The notes under the pieces: model-generated
What the model saw: only the letters and a program-made list of their open reading frames with translations
Databases searched by the model: none
What the model was told of the DNA's origin: nothing
Program-made: the position numbers and the translations under genes
In this document: piece by piece, positions 32,974-45,173 of the stretch
How the letters are laid out: every line of letters begins with the position of its first letter
How positions within the stretch are numbered: position 1 is the stretch's first letter
Assembly (NCBI GenBank): GCA_002104905.1
Contig: MCFE01000307.1
Span: 1 to 64,000 of the forward strand
Direction of reading: 5' to 3'
DNA from: Basidiobolus meristosporus CBS 931.73
Taxonomy: Eukaryota > Basidiobolomycota > Basidiobolomycetes > Basidiobolales > Basidiobolaceae
Length of the DNA: 64,000 bases

Positions 32974-35779
32974 CTGATAGCATCTGGCCAAGCACTTCTA
33001 ATCTCTAACTATCACCTACAACCTAAATGTTCCAAAAGTTGGCATCCCTAGGTACCAATCCTTGTTTGGCTTCCTAATGGAAGCTGGAATTTAATATGTA
33101 AATTAATCCAGAGTTGTATATATTTCAAATAAACCAAATTTGTACCATTTACATGACAGTTGAGCCATTATATGTCAGAGAGTCGCCAGTCCCCTCTCGT
33201 TATGATGTGTAGAAGAATCCAAGGCATAAAGCAGAGCTAAAAACTGGCCAGATGCCCTCAGGATGATGTTGATTATAGATTCACCACAGCTTCAATTGGT
33301 CGAAAACCCTCTGTTGTAGCCCGTTTGCTTAAATCCATTGGTCTCTGTGCCTCGTCCATAATAGATTAGGCTGTCATTTATTTAGTGCTCACCCGACTTT
33401 GAGTCGATCTGTATTGTTCTGGTGTCCATGTGAGCCATACCCACTGGCATGACCAAAGTTTCAACGATCAGTTGATAATCTGGAGTTTTCACATTCTGGA
33501 TCTTGTATCACATCTGGTGAATTGGAGTCACCAGAGCAAAGGGTTGTTATGTGAGCAGATTGAAGACGGAAAGTTTCAGTGCGTGTCAATGTGTGCTTTG
33601 AGCCAGGGCCTGGTTTTACGAAGCCTTACCGATTTGGCATTGAGAGAATCGCGGCTCTTCAGATTTGGATAATTTTCAAGGTGGGATTTACCCAAAAACC
33701 CGCTGAGTAGTTTGATACAAACCAAACTAAATGAATATTGGAGGCGTGGAAATGCTTGCATATGAAATATACGTGTACAGAGGCTGCCCATTAGTCGCAA
33801 GTGTGGTTGCCTATAGAAACTGCCTAGTATGTACTAATTACCGAGGTGAAGCGAAAATGATGTGGCACGTAAATAGCAATCTTGCCTTTTATGTAGGCAC
33901 CAAGGTAGTCCACAACAGCAAGCTACTGAATCAAAGAGCCAACTAATACCTCGACCATTCGCTCGGATGTAGAATACTCAATCCGTCTGCAAAGGGTTGG
34001 TGGGGCGTGTTGGTGCTAGATATAAAGAGGTCTACTGAACGATAGGTTAGAAGCGCTGAGTGCGCGAATCATCTTTGGCTGGACAGGGGGCTAGCCAATT
34101 TTGTTTCAAGCCCATTCCTTACCATCAATTGCCACAAAGAGTAAATCACCGACGACAATTTCGGAGAAAATCACACAACATGGTAAATGGGTTGCAACAA
34201 ACACTCCGAAATTGCCTGATAAGTTGATAGCCACAACAAACCAATTTCCCAGTTTCTTGGAAACAGATGTTATGAAATTGCGATCCGATAGAGGTTTTGC
34301 CGAAAAGGAAGGCAAAGCTTGGTTCATGTTCGAAGATAGTGTACGCCGACTACCTTGGGTTCAGGAAGATCTCGGATTCTGGCTAGGATAGGATGGCGTT
34401 CTATCATCTTACATCTATGACTTCTTTTTGAGAAATCCTCATGTAACGTTACCATCGCAAATTGGCATTTTGTGTATTCAGACTGCGTTGTTAAACCTCA
34501 CTAATTGGCTTGAGTGTGGTTACATGTCTATATGAGCCCGCATGCCAGTCAGAACACGGTGGCGTAGCTGGACACTAGCATATGGGCTGCGACCAGCCAC
34601 TAGTTGGTCGTGAAGCAGAAGCAGGCTACTAGATTACTGCAGCACAATGATTCATATGCACCGCATGTGACCAGGATGGGCCGCAGGGCCGTGGTCATAT
34701 ACATCGCGCTACATAACATGATACACGGTGTTATGAAGTGTGTTAATCTTGATAAATTGAATCGAATGAAACATAGGCATCCAGTCTACACACATGACCA
34801 CACGCTGTTTCACCCGTGTCCCCATCCGATCCTGATGGCTCTCTTGCCAAATCAGACCCCATACACACCAAACCTGCGCTCACTCTCGCGCATGCAACAA
34901 TCAACACCCACCAGAGCCAAGGTGAGCTTGAACATGAGGGTGGATTCTGGGCATTCAGTCTAAAACATCCTCCAAGTGATTGAGTCCATGGGGAATCTAG
35001 GCACCATCGAAATGGCCTATCACCATCGAGATGCGCACCAGGCAATCGATGCCTGCTTGGGATTTTTTTCGTCGCATGCCGGTCGTTTGGGGGTGCGATC
35101 AGTGATATCTATCGGGAAAGCCCCTCCATTTCTTGGAAGGATATACAAGGTAGGAGGGCCCGCTTCTTTTGCGGTTCTGTCCCGAACAACGAGCGCTGAC
35201 CTCGGTGGTGGACCTAGATCACGCTAAGGGCCGGTGTAGTCTAGACGCTGCATAGAGCCTGACCACGGCCACGTTGCAACGACCAGCCTGGATTTCTCAT
35301 TGCCAAATCGCTGTCGAGAATTTTGGGTTTTTGGACTTCCGTAGCAAAACGGAATTTTTGGGGCTCTGGGTGCTTGAATATCAGATCTCACCGGCAGAGC
35401 GGTGGGATTGGTGGGTTGCGACTGCCTTTTGCAATGACAATCCCCCTCGATTAGGAAAAAACAATCTTCAATGACAGATGACTGATGGGGCGGCCTACTA
35501 TTGAAGATAGCTTGTGATAGTATTTCCAGTGTGGAATGATTCACACCATGCCAGTTAGCAAACAGACACCACGCCGACAGGTACTTGTGAGTGGCTAGCT
35601 TAAAGAAGCGCAGCAGCCTTCGGTTTATTATCAGAGGCAATGTACATCGACGCATTCACATAATCGACAATTATAGGACAATAATGTATTGATGGCTAAT
35701 AGAAACGGCTCGGGACTAGTCTACACTATGGTACAATACACAAACATAGAACAATATATGATACAGACAAGGCCAGACT
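32974..35779. other. Intergenic region
   Basis: 2.8 kb with many overlapping short frames (143 codons or fewer, both strands) and no recognisable domain or splice pattern. Nothing supported. Confidence 0.45.
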
Positions 35780-36685
35780 TCAGCGGATCAATCTCTTCAC
35801 CATGGGCTGGTTGCGCTCGTTGGCGAACTTCTTGCGGCATCTGTTCAGCAGAACTAGAAACTTGTCGCGCCTTTCAGGGGAGATCTGGCTTTGCGGATTG
35901 AACAGCAGTTGCATGAATGAGTTGTCTATGGTGGTGGGTGGTAGCAAGGCAGCGCTCTCGGTCTTGGATACTTGTGAGGTAAGATTACGCTTCAAGTTGG
36001 CAATTGATTGCCTGTCACCCTTCCGACCACTGATATCCGTATTTTGCATGATCTCTGCAAGGTCATTCACGTAGACTGAGACAGAGGTTTTACCTGATTT
36101 GAGCGAAGTCTCAAATTTCGGTGGGGCTGTGATTTTTCGAACATGTCCTGGGGCGCATGAAGGAACGGTATTTGCTCGGTGGGTGGGTGATTGTACTCGA
36201 AGTAGATGATCACCAAACTGCTGAAGGTCCAGTGGATGGACCATCAGGTCGAATTGGCCAAGGAAAAGCAGCTCCATCTCCAGAACATTCAGGTCTCTGG
36301 GGTGGATTTGGGCTAGGTGGGCGTAGTGTGTATTGGTGAAGTAAACATCCGAAGAATATTTCGACACGATCATGATGGCTGTGACCAGTAAACGGTGGAC
36401 ATTATGGGAATTCACAACGATGGGAATGTCGGTTTCTTTGGAGTACTTGACCCCACGATCCAGGTATATTAAAGCGTTTAAGAGGCATTCATTACTGAAT
36501 GGGGCATACTTGTGTATGCGAAGAAGGTACTCCTCTATCCCCGACGACGGGATAGGGTCGGAGTAGAAGCAGGTCAACGCCTTGGTGTTGCAGGTGTCGT
36601 TGACCTTGATGGTTGATTCAAGCATCTTTGAGACGAGGGAAATGGTCTGCGTCACTGGGAAGCAGCCAATATCGAATTTGGACAT
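35780..36685 (-). CDS. Pho80/Pcl7-type cyclin
   Basis: 301 residues from ATG 36685 (MSKFDIGCF). The cyclin box spans about 45-185: SSGIEEYLLRIHKYAPFSNECLLNALIYLDRG, HNVHRLLVTAIMIVSKYSSDVYFTNTHYAHLAQI and DLNVLEMELLFLGQFDLMV. The run IHKYAPFSNECLLNALIYLDR and SKYSSDVYFTNTHYA is the Pho80 form (Pho80: YFTNxHYAKVGGV), not the Pcl1 form of the other two full cyclins. In yeast Pho80-Pho85 represses the phosphate-starvation response. The C-terminal 100 residues are basic and probably disordered. The frame is open 31 codons upstream, but a TATA element lies there. Confidence 0.9.
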   Translation of the reverse strand: MSKFDIGCFPVTQTISLVSKMLESTIKVNDTCNTKALTCFYSDPIPSSGIEEYLLRIHKYAPFSNECLLNALIYLDRGVKYSKETDIPIVVNSHNVHRLLVTAIMIVSKYSSDVYFTNTHYAHLAQIHPRDLNVLEMELLFLGQFDLMVHPLDLQQFGDHLLRVQSPTHRANTVPSCAPGHVRKITAPPKFETSLKSGKTSVSVYVNDLAEIMQNTDISGRKGDRQSIANLKRNLTSQVSKTESAALLPPTTIDNSFMQLLFNPQSQISPERRDKFLVLLNRCRKKFANERNQPMVKRLIR

Positions 36686-36787
36686 CGCTGTTTGTGTAAA
36701 GGAGCGGTGGGGATAAGGGGTTTGGAAGACGGGAAGTAAACTAAAAGCTAGGGAATAAACGTACGTCCTAAACGCCAATGGGGTTGC

Positions 36788-36795
36788 TTTTTATA
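36788..36795 (-). promoter_or_regulatory. TATA box of the Pho80-type cyclin
   Basis: TATAAAAA on the minus strand about 105 bases before ATG 36685. Confidence 0.6.
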
Positions 36796-39700
36796 CTTCT
36801 CAAGAGTCCACACGTTCCACATTTGTATTTTCATCACCAATGTTGGCTGTGAATAACGAGATTGGGGATATTGGTAGCGGTCCATTTTTGGTAAATGAAT
36901 CTTGGCCAAATCTTAGAAATTCTAGTCTCATGCTTATTAAATCATATCCATAATCCACTGAGCTTCTACCGTGACATCAGAACCCAACCGATTGCTAGCA
37001 GTGTGCTGGTTGCCCATTTCGTGCAGGAAATCAATGGATCGGATGGTTTGCAGGTCGACCAAGGAATGACCTCGACAACGGCGACAGAATAGCCCCTGAC
37101 GCATATCAGCTGTAGATAGATGGAATCGATAGGCGTCTGCGGTTACTAGGTGATTACGTCGCAAGATTGGCTTCCACGTAGCATCCCTCCATGGTCGTAG
37201 TGATAAAGACCGAGTTCCACAGAAATCATGAGCTAATTTATTCGCATCTACAACCTAATATATACACACGCTACATGAAATCACTGTTTCTAAAAACAAC
37301 CATTTGTTGACGATGTTGATCTGCAAGTATTTCGGAACATTGGATCTAAATTAGGCCATCCATTATTTAGCTGAAGGGGCCGGTGGATTGCTCCCAATTG
37401 CGATCCACGAGGCAATTGGGGAGAATGCGGCCAGCACCTGGTCTGCGATGCTCTGCCTCAAAGCCGGATCGCTGTCTAGAATGGTTCTGGGCTTTGGGCT
37501 CATACGACGGTTGGGCTTTCTTTTTGGAAGCCTTCTGCGTGTTGCTCAGTTGGCAGATGGAAGATAAGAGCAGCTATAGAGGTTCCAACCATCATGCGCT
37601 ACAAATCAGATTATTTTCCTCATCATGAATCACAGCGCTTCATCAGGGTCAGGCGATATCGAGGTAACGCGTGATATCGAGCACCTGTGCTACACTGATG
37701 AGTAGATTAGGTTGGCCATGTATCCACCAAGTTGGCCAAATTGCCTAAAAGCGACGGCTATATATGGCCGGTTGCTTGGTTCTTGTTTATTTTAAGCTCG
37801 TTGCAAACCGAGGCCATCAGTGTTGATGCGAATCTGAGCTGAGCCTGAGCTGGGATCCGATGGTGTGTTCCCGTGATTGCGACATGCAGAAAATATGGGA
37901 ATCAGCGGAATCGGCCATCACCACGCCTGCGTTTGCGTGGAATTTCGCAATCCAGGATTGGTAGCCTGGTGGTAAAACTGGTAGCAAATGAGGAGTAAGC
38001 CCGCGGATCATGTGATATCCTCTATCATGTTCGTCCAGTCCAAACCGGATTTGCTGGGTGGATTTAATCGACTTGGTAAAACGAAGGCAATGATCTGTGT
38101 CAAATTCAAGTGTGAGGTGCTCCCGACTGCGGCCCAAGCATGGTTGCACGGCTGAGGTTGGCCACTGCACCTGATGTGTCGTTGACTCCTAGATGTCTTG
38201 GAGGTTGAGGATCCTGCTAATTATGCTGATGACTCACAACTCCGATTAATCATCATGAGACTGCTCCCAAGGGTCGAGCAGTGCAGCGCTGAGCGGAGGG
38301 GTCATCTGATGTGCGTGTAGCAAAGCTGCCATTCTTTCACTGGATTGTGTGCTCCAATTACTAATCCACCGAACACCCCTCTGAAAGCCCCCGGTTTGGA
38401 GGATCCACTCGTGCCTCAATGGTCGGTATTGATGACGTGAACGGTGGCGACAGACTGGTAGCGCAAAATACGACTGGGACGATGATTGGGATGATGCAGT
38501 CCAACCTATCTCTCGGCAAGCGTAGGGTGAATATTGTCCGTGGCCGTGTGCGGATCAAGCTAGTGATGAGGCAGCAGCGAGGGAGGGTAACTTGATCATA
38601 TGGCTCAGCTCGGCTACGACCTTTTCTCACAAAGGTGTGATAGTGGGCTGGATATCTGAATGAGTTGGGCACAATGGTTGACCTCCTGATTCGTGATGTA
38701 ACAATGCTAGATATTAGAGTTTGGGTGTTCCTAGCCTACCTTCTACGTAATGGGACTCGCTTGGATCTGGCTCCCTACTTGTTCTCTTGGGAAAACCGGT
38801 GTTTCAATGATCCATGCCACTTCTAAATAAAGGGAAGCTGGACATGTCGACTGACTGAACGATCCAATCCTGATCACAGTGAACAGCCGTTCTGCACACT
38901 CAGATGGCCGTGTGACCTTTGCCATATGCGTATGCCTCCAATCCTTGCCGCTGTTTTCCTGTACTTGGCGGTTTGGTAATCAGCTAGATCTATGGTGGTA
39001 TGAATTGGAACCGGCAGGTGAACAAAGCCACTTACTCCTGAAGGGGGTTTGATGAGTATTACCAAATAAGTCCTTGGAAATTTACGAATGGGTCAATCGT
39101 TTAGCTTTTCTATGCTGTCACACGCCCACTCGCCCACTCCGCTCGTCAAGCCACCGAATATTAGCTAATTCTTCAAGTGCTCCTCATTCCCATGCTGGCC
39201 AGGATGTGGCGCGGTTGGGCCGGGATGATAAAGGGTATCAAGAAGAGGAATTTTCACCAGACGATGAGAGCATGCGGTATGACTTACCATAAGGGGTGCT
39301 CAACGTGGCGGAATCTTGAAAAGCGGTTAGGTGGCTTCGGGGCAGCTACGGAGATCTGGGGTTACGTTTACCACACTGTTGTAAGAGAAGTTGGTATACA
39401 AACCTTGGGTATGCTGGGCTTCCTCAACAGCCTATCGCGATATATTGAATATACTGGCTATGCTGGCTATATTAGCCGTTCTGCCGCCCACCCGTCAGGT
39501 TTACCCATATTCAGCATCCAAAGGTAGCTAGGTAAATCTCCCATCAGATTCGTCGGTGTATCCGCTGTGGAAATGGGAATGGCCGCGTAAGGTGATGGAT
39601 GTGGGTGTGGGAGAGGGGTTGGTATAATCGATCAAGTGGAATCAGCATCTACCGAAATCCTATTGGATGTGAGATGCACATCCCTTAAGTAGCCAAAGTC

Positions 39701-41684
39701 CATCAAACTTGTGATGCTATTTGGTTGCCATCTGATTTAGGCATGGATCGGTATGGGAAACTGACTGTGGCTCATCGTGCATACTTGGTTTCAGACGTAG
39801 TTAGTGAGCTAAATTTCCAAACGGCTCACCGTGGAGCGTAGCCTTGACCATACATGACCATGGTCAACATAGAGTCAGGGACTCACCGTCATGAATGCCT
39901 AATTCAAGACAGACAGGCTATTGTGCAAACAAGGCCAATTTGCCCACTGATCTCCAATTGAGATGCTTGTTCTTCCTGACTGTAAAGCAGTCTGCGGATA
40001 TGTGCAGACCTACACAAGATTCTAGGAACCAACAATATACATACCAGTAACCTCATTAGAATGCTACGATGTACACGGTGACATCAGCGAAATCAGTGGA
40101 AGTGTATACTGTAGTCTACCAGATTTATACCATTCAATATTTATATCTCATATTCCCCAAATGCGAGTACTTTGACCTACATAGAGCGGCAGAAATGCTC
40201 GCTCACTCGGTCAATGACCTCAGTTGGAGGTTAGAAAGGTAGACAAAGTTATCTGCCGAGCTTTTCTGAAAGTGGAGCGTTCTCACCCAAGTGTTTTTCT
40301 CTGCTACCATACCCGATGTTGTTATCTAAGACCATCAACAACGCTTTGGGTGCAATAAGGCCATATTGCTGGCCCATGTAAATCCTGCTACAGGTGCAAC
40401 AGCGGGCTATGCTCAATTTGGTATTCAGAGGGGTCGGTTCTACAGAAGATGCTTCTGTGGAGTTAACTTCCTGTATTCAAGTAACATCTGGACACAGCTG
40501 GTTGCTTCCAATCTTACGTCTATTGGCCTACTCTGTAATATGGATATCATCTGTGTCCAATAGATTAGCATCCATTGGGTGGGATCAGATTCTTTGTTGA
40601 AGATTTCCGAAACCCTAATTGTAGGTCACCCTACACCCTATCCGTCAACTATTGCTCTTCCTGGCTGCGATTTTCCGTCTGCCATGTATCTCTCTGATTA
40701 ATCAGTCAGAAGACCCCAATAGAGAATCGTTTAATTTATAGGTTGCAGGATACATGTAGCAAGCCTACTTGGGGTTTTGAAAGAAATTTAGAGTAGCAAA
40801 GGGTGATTTTAATTTATTGACTGATTCAGTTGATGCAATGTGCAACTTGATATCAGTAATAAAACAATATACTTTGCGTTGGTTCCCAGGAAGTTGTGTA
40901 CAAAGTCTATGGCTTATTGCACTTGCCACACTATTTCAAGTTACCAGTGACAATGTTACTACCGAAGGTGATGGTGGGAGTCTGGAAGTCATTTAGTGAA
41001 CATGCCAACTGCTATTAAGTGTGATTTTATAGACTTGGGAAGGGATCTACAGTATTTAGAAATAGGGCCCTTTCAGATGTAGTGCTATTAAGCTGAAGTA
41101 AGGTACCAATTCTTATATATGAACCAAAAAGTGTAATCACAATAATGCTCTGAGAGAAGCTCATGATTGTTTTGTGCTGGTTTTGGAGATTGACGGAAGC
41201 TTTTGGGAAATTTATAACCTGTCAGTACCTTGATTACATTGCACTTAAATATCTACTTTTCATCAAGTATCTCTGAGTATGTAAATAGGAGTTGAGCCAG
41301 TTATTTATAGTGCTTGAAGTAGCATCTAGGATAATACTCTATATATGCTCTCAAATCTAGTGCAGGATCCGTGGAAGTATTGAAATTGACCAGTGCTAAA
41401 AGAATTGCATTAATCTCACTGAATACTTTATTGAGCACAAGTTTGGTATCAATATTTTCAAAAGAACCAACTGGAGGTAACTGCAATTTCAGAAGGTTTG
41501 GGCTACCCAGACAAGCTTGAGTATTGTAATTACTTCCAGGATATCACTAACCACATCACTTTGGTTAATAGCCTGTATTTACACCTAAATATGAATGTCA
41601 AGATTGTTATCTGATTACTTACGAAATCTGCTGTTTCCTGACCAAATCCTGTACAACTGTGTACTCTTACATCACCCTATAAAA
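36796..41684. other. Long intergenic region, no gene seen
   Basis: About 4.9 kb. Frames are 117 codons or fewer, overlap on both strands and show no family. From about 40.6 kb the composition becomes more AT-rich and resembles the LTR-bearing desert. A minus-strand frame at 41301-41486 (61 codons) could be a transposon fragment but is not identifiable. Confidence 0.45.
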
Positions 41685-42043
41685 TGTTGTAAAAATTCGG
41701 GATTCCACCTAAATATTCACCTAACTTGGTCACTTAGATCATTACCTACAATACCCACAAATCTTAGAGAATATTGACCAAATTTCTTGTCGGGATTTAC
41801 TTGTAATAATTTCACCAAAAACATCAGGTACCCAGAACATGCAAATTCTCAAAGGTTTCAAAACAGCCCCAAACTTTGCTCAAATGCTCTTGTGTCCTTC
41901 CTAAGTATATTCTACGTGCTTGTTTTACCAAGACAATGTAAAAGTATAAATACCGCTTTTACATTCAATATATCATTAGGGGAACACCACTGAATCCATT
42001 TGCTCTCCCAGTCACTTCCCATATCCCCAAAACTCTTACAACA
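41685..42043 (+). repeat. Solo copia LTR, diverged
   Basis: 359 bases, TGTTGTAAAAATTCG..AACTCTTACAACA, matching the plus-strand LTR at 52492-52840 along its full length, including GGTACCCAGAACATG, CCCCAAACTTTGC and the TATA palindrome near 41938-41962. No PBS or gag follows, so this is a solo LTR. Flanks (TAAAA and AATCC) are not identical. Confidence 0.85.
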
Positions 42044-43592
42044 AATCCCAGTATAAGTTGCGTCAGGAAATGAATATTCATAACTCAGGAACAAACTGAC
42101 TGCTGGAACTTGTACCATATCAAATAAGGAGCATTAATAAAAAAGCCACCTTCATATAGTATTTAAGTATACTATATTATTGAAGAGTTGGCCACTGACA
42201 AACAAATGTACATTTTGATCGGATGGTAAAATCTTAACAAGTTTATATGCCATACAACATCAGTAGGAGGGACACTTGCCACTTACCTGGTGTTCCTAAT
42301 ATTTGGATGATAATGGGGACATGGGAGTTATCCTTTGCTGCAATCCAGGCACTTACAAGCATGGCTGTAATCAGAATTACTATGCCTACATTGGTGCTGT
42401 GCATCCCAAGGAGCCACAGTGCATTCTAGCCCATGTCTGTTGATAGCCATATATCGTCTCATCATCCGAAGCTCCAGAGGGAACTACCAATGATCTACTC
42501 GCAATTGAGTCAGACCACAATAGTGATACAATTGATTTCCAGAGATCTTAGGCTTGTCGGAATCAAGTCTAGTGATAATAAACGGTAAACGATCAATTAA
42601 CCTTAGGTGTCTCGTGTTGCACGCGGCGAGTTGCAAGCTAAATCGGTTAATCCCGTATTGACATATCCATATATGTATGGAGGGAATTAATCCAATTTTC
42701 ATGTAGGCTGAAGTGTCATTTCTGTTGGGATGATGTGAAATGATATCCCGCTCCAGCAGAGCAGCACGATCTGATTTGTGCAGAAAAATTCGAGCTATCA
42801 ATGGTTGGCCTAGGTGTCGAGCCATTCAATTTCAATCGCACGCAGCAAATGGTGGTAGTTTTTCAAAGTGCCACTAGCATCTCTGGATTCGTGCATAGAA
42901 GGCCGATTAATGAAAAATCGTCGCCGACAATCATCATCTACAATGCATCGCCAAGGTTACTGGAGGTTAGATATTGGTACTGTCCTGGCTGGCCCAATGG
43001 GGTGAGGTGCCGAGCAACTACAAACTTCAGCAAGTATCCTACCATCCTGTCCAAGCCGCATAGAATTAGCCACCACCGCTTAACCGGTTCCCAACACCAA
43101 CGCCTGCGTCAACCCTAGTCTCTCCCCGGAGGTCCATGCCTAGGGCACCTCGCTCTAATCGGAAGGCTGAAGCAGGTCATCTTCGGTAAGATTCATGAAC
43201 GCAACCGAATTCCAAGCAAACCTTAACCGTGGCTTCTAGAATTGGTTAACCGAGGCTGACTCGCTGCCTACCAGCCTTACCACTGTTGCCGGCGCCGTGA
43301 ACTGCCGCTGCGTTCATTGCTGATTACCTAGATAAGAGCTTATTCCCTGGCCCAATCCAATCATGATATGCCAATTCAAGATCACCCCATTTTCTGGTTC
43401 CGAAAAATTCATGTGATTTTCATGTGTCCGTTGGGAAGTGCTTCCAAAGCATCTCTGCCTCACTGGCGAGCAACGTCGGGCCGAGCTAATTTTGTTTCCA
43501 TTTTGGGCGGCGCAATGAAGAGTGGGGGCGTGACTAATCTAGAAATCGCCGCTGAGTGGAAAATCCCGGAGTCCAGTCAAGGTGCTGGCCAC
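42044..43592. other. Intergenic upstream of the WS/DGAT gene
   Basis: No gene. Frames of 113 codons or fewer without motifs. Confidence 0.45.
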
Positions 43593-43600
43593 TATAAATA
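43593..43600 (+). promoter_or_regulatory. TATA box of the WS/DGAT gene
   Basis: A full-consensus TATAAATA 102 bases before ATG 43702, the clearest core promoter in the window. Confidence 0.7.
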
Positions 43601-43701
43601 GAGTCCGGCTGGCACTCGGCCCCTCTCCATCATTGTATCAATATCCGAGACAGAAGGTGTCTGTGTAAATTTCATTCTTCTACGATTGTTTAGTTTCAAA
43701 T

Positions 43702-45173
43702 ATGGCTGCCAAGCTTGCAGAGCCCACTGGAATGCAGACTTCCAAGCATTACCTCACACCCATGGACCTGATTTTCCAACACCTCGAAACCAAAGACCAC
43801 CCAATGACTTGCACGTCTATCTGGACATTCAAAGACGACTTGGATGACACGTTGGTTGCCCAAGAATTCGTGAATTTGGCAGAGCAGCATCCGAAGTTCA
43901 GGCAAATCATTAAGCCGCTAGGAAATTTCAAGATGCCTGAATGGGTTGATTACGAGGACTTCAAAATGGATGACCACTTGCATTTTATTACTCTAACCGA
44001 TGGAACTAAGGAGGACGTTGCTGCCATCGGTGCCCAGCGCTTCGTCTCCCTGGACGTTGCTAAGCCACTTTGGAGGGCATACGTGATCCACGGCTTGAAA
44101 GGAAACGGGTCTGCTTTGGTTGGTAAGTACACGCTTCTATACCGCTTGCCAATTTCGAGTTGTATATTTACACATTCTCCCCTCTACCAGTGCAAGCACA
44201 CCACTCACTCAGCGACGGTATTGGATTCCTCTACTGCACACTCTCGCTAACCTCTGCTCGTGACATCAAATACAGCCACAAGAAGGCGGCTGTTGCCACT
44301 GAGCGGAAACCACTGACACTTGCGCGTGGCCTTGAGCTGCTACATATGTTCCTCCTCCAGCTTGCATTGATACTGTTCAACCTGACCAAGCTTTTCTTCT
44401 GGGAGCTCAATCAGCTGGTACAAGCGCATATCGTTCTGCGCAAATCCCTAAGGGTGAACCCTGAGAAGGACTCCTTCTCCAAGGCTATGAGCTGGTCTGA
44501 GCCAGTTGATCTCGAGGACGTCAAGTATCTACGCAAACACTATAGTTGCACAGTCAACGACATCCTTACAACCATCTTAACGCTGGCTATCCGCAATTAT
44601 CTCGCCGAGCATGGTCTTTTGAATGACAAGACATTCCGATTCTTGATCCCTATAAGTGTGCGTAAGATTGGTGACCTCTCGTTGTCCAACAGAGTTGGTG
44701 GGTCTAGTTTGTTCACTCCAGTCGAGAGCTCCGACCCCGCAAAACTCTTGAAATCCATCCAGTTCAACATGTACTGTGCCAAGAACTCCATTGAACCCAG
44801 CGCTACATGCAATGTCCTATCTAACTTCGCATACTTGCCATCCTCCTGGTACATGCCAATCTGCCGCTGGTACGCCAATCAGTATACTGGCGTCTTCACT
44901 AACATCCCCGGCCCCCAACAATCCTTGAAATTTGCCGGCTCCGAGATCGATGACTATGTCGTGTATCCCCCACAAACCGGACCAGGAGGCTTGGGAATGG
45001 GTGTGATCTCGTACAACAACAAGGTAGTGATATCGATCATCACCGACGAGACCGAGCGTACTGCCGGATTAGCCAAGGGGATCGCACACCAATTCAAGGT
45101 GGAGTTCGATAGAATTTTGAGTGATTGCCAGAATGTACGCAAAGAGGAACAGATCCACCCTCTCCACGGCTAA
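43702..45173 (+). CDS. WS/DGAT-type O-acyltransferase
   Basis: Two exons, 43702-44122 and 44191-45173, across a 68-base GTAAGT..CCAG intron; 467 residues in phase. The condensation-type acyltransferase motif HHxxxDG reads HHSLSDGIG (about 144-150) and is rejoined by the splice; TVNDILTTILTLAIR and FTNIPGPQQ are the other conserved blocks of the bacterial and plant wax ester synthase/DGAT family. A hydrophobic segment near 190-205 (MFLLQLALILFNLTKLFF) could attach it to the ER or lipid droplet. Such enzymes esterify fatty alcohols or diacylglycerol with acyl-CoA. It lacks no catalytic residue that I can see. The substrate is not deducible. Confidence 0.88.

Noticed and set aside
42281-42290. 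Possible U1 snRNA 5' end (ACTTACCTGG)
   Set aside because: Only ten bases fit; no Sm site or U1 stem-loops follow.
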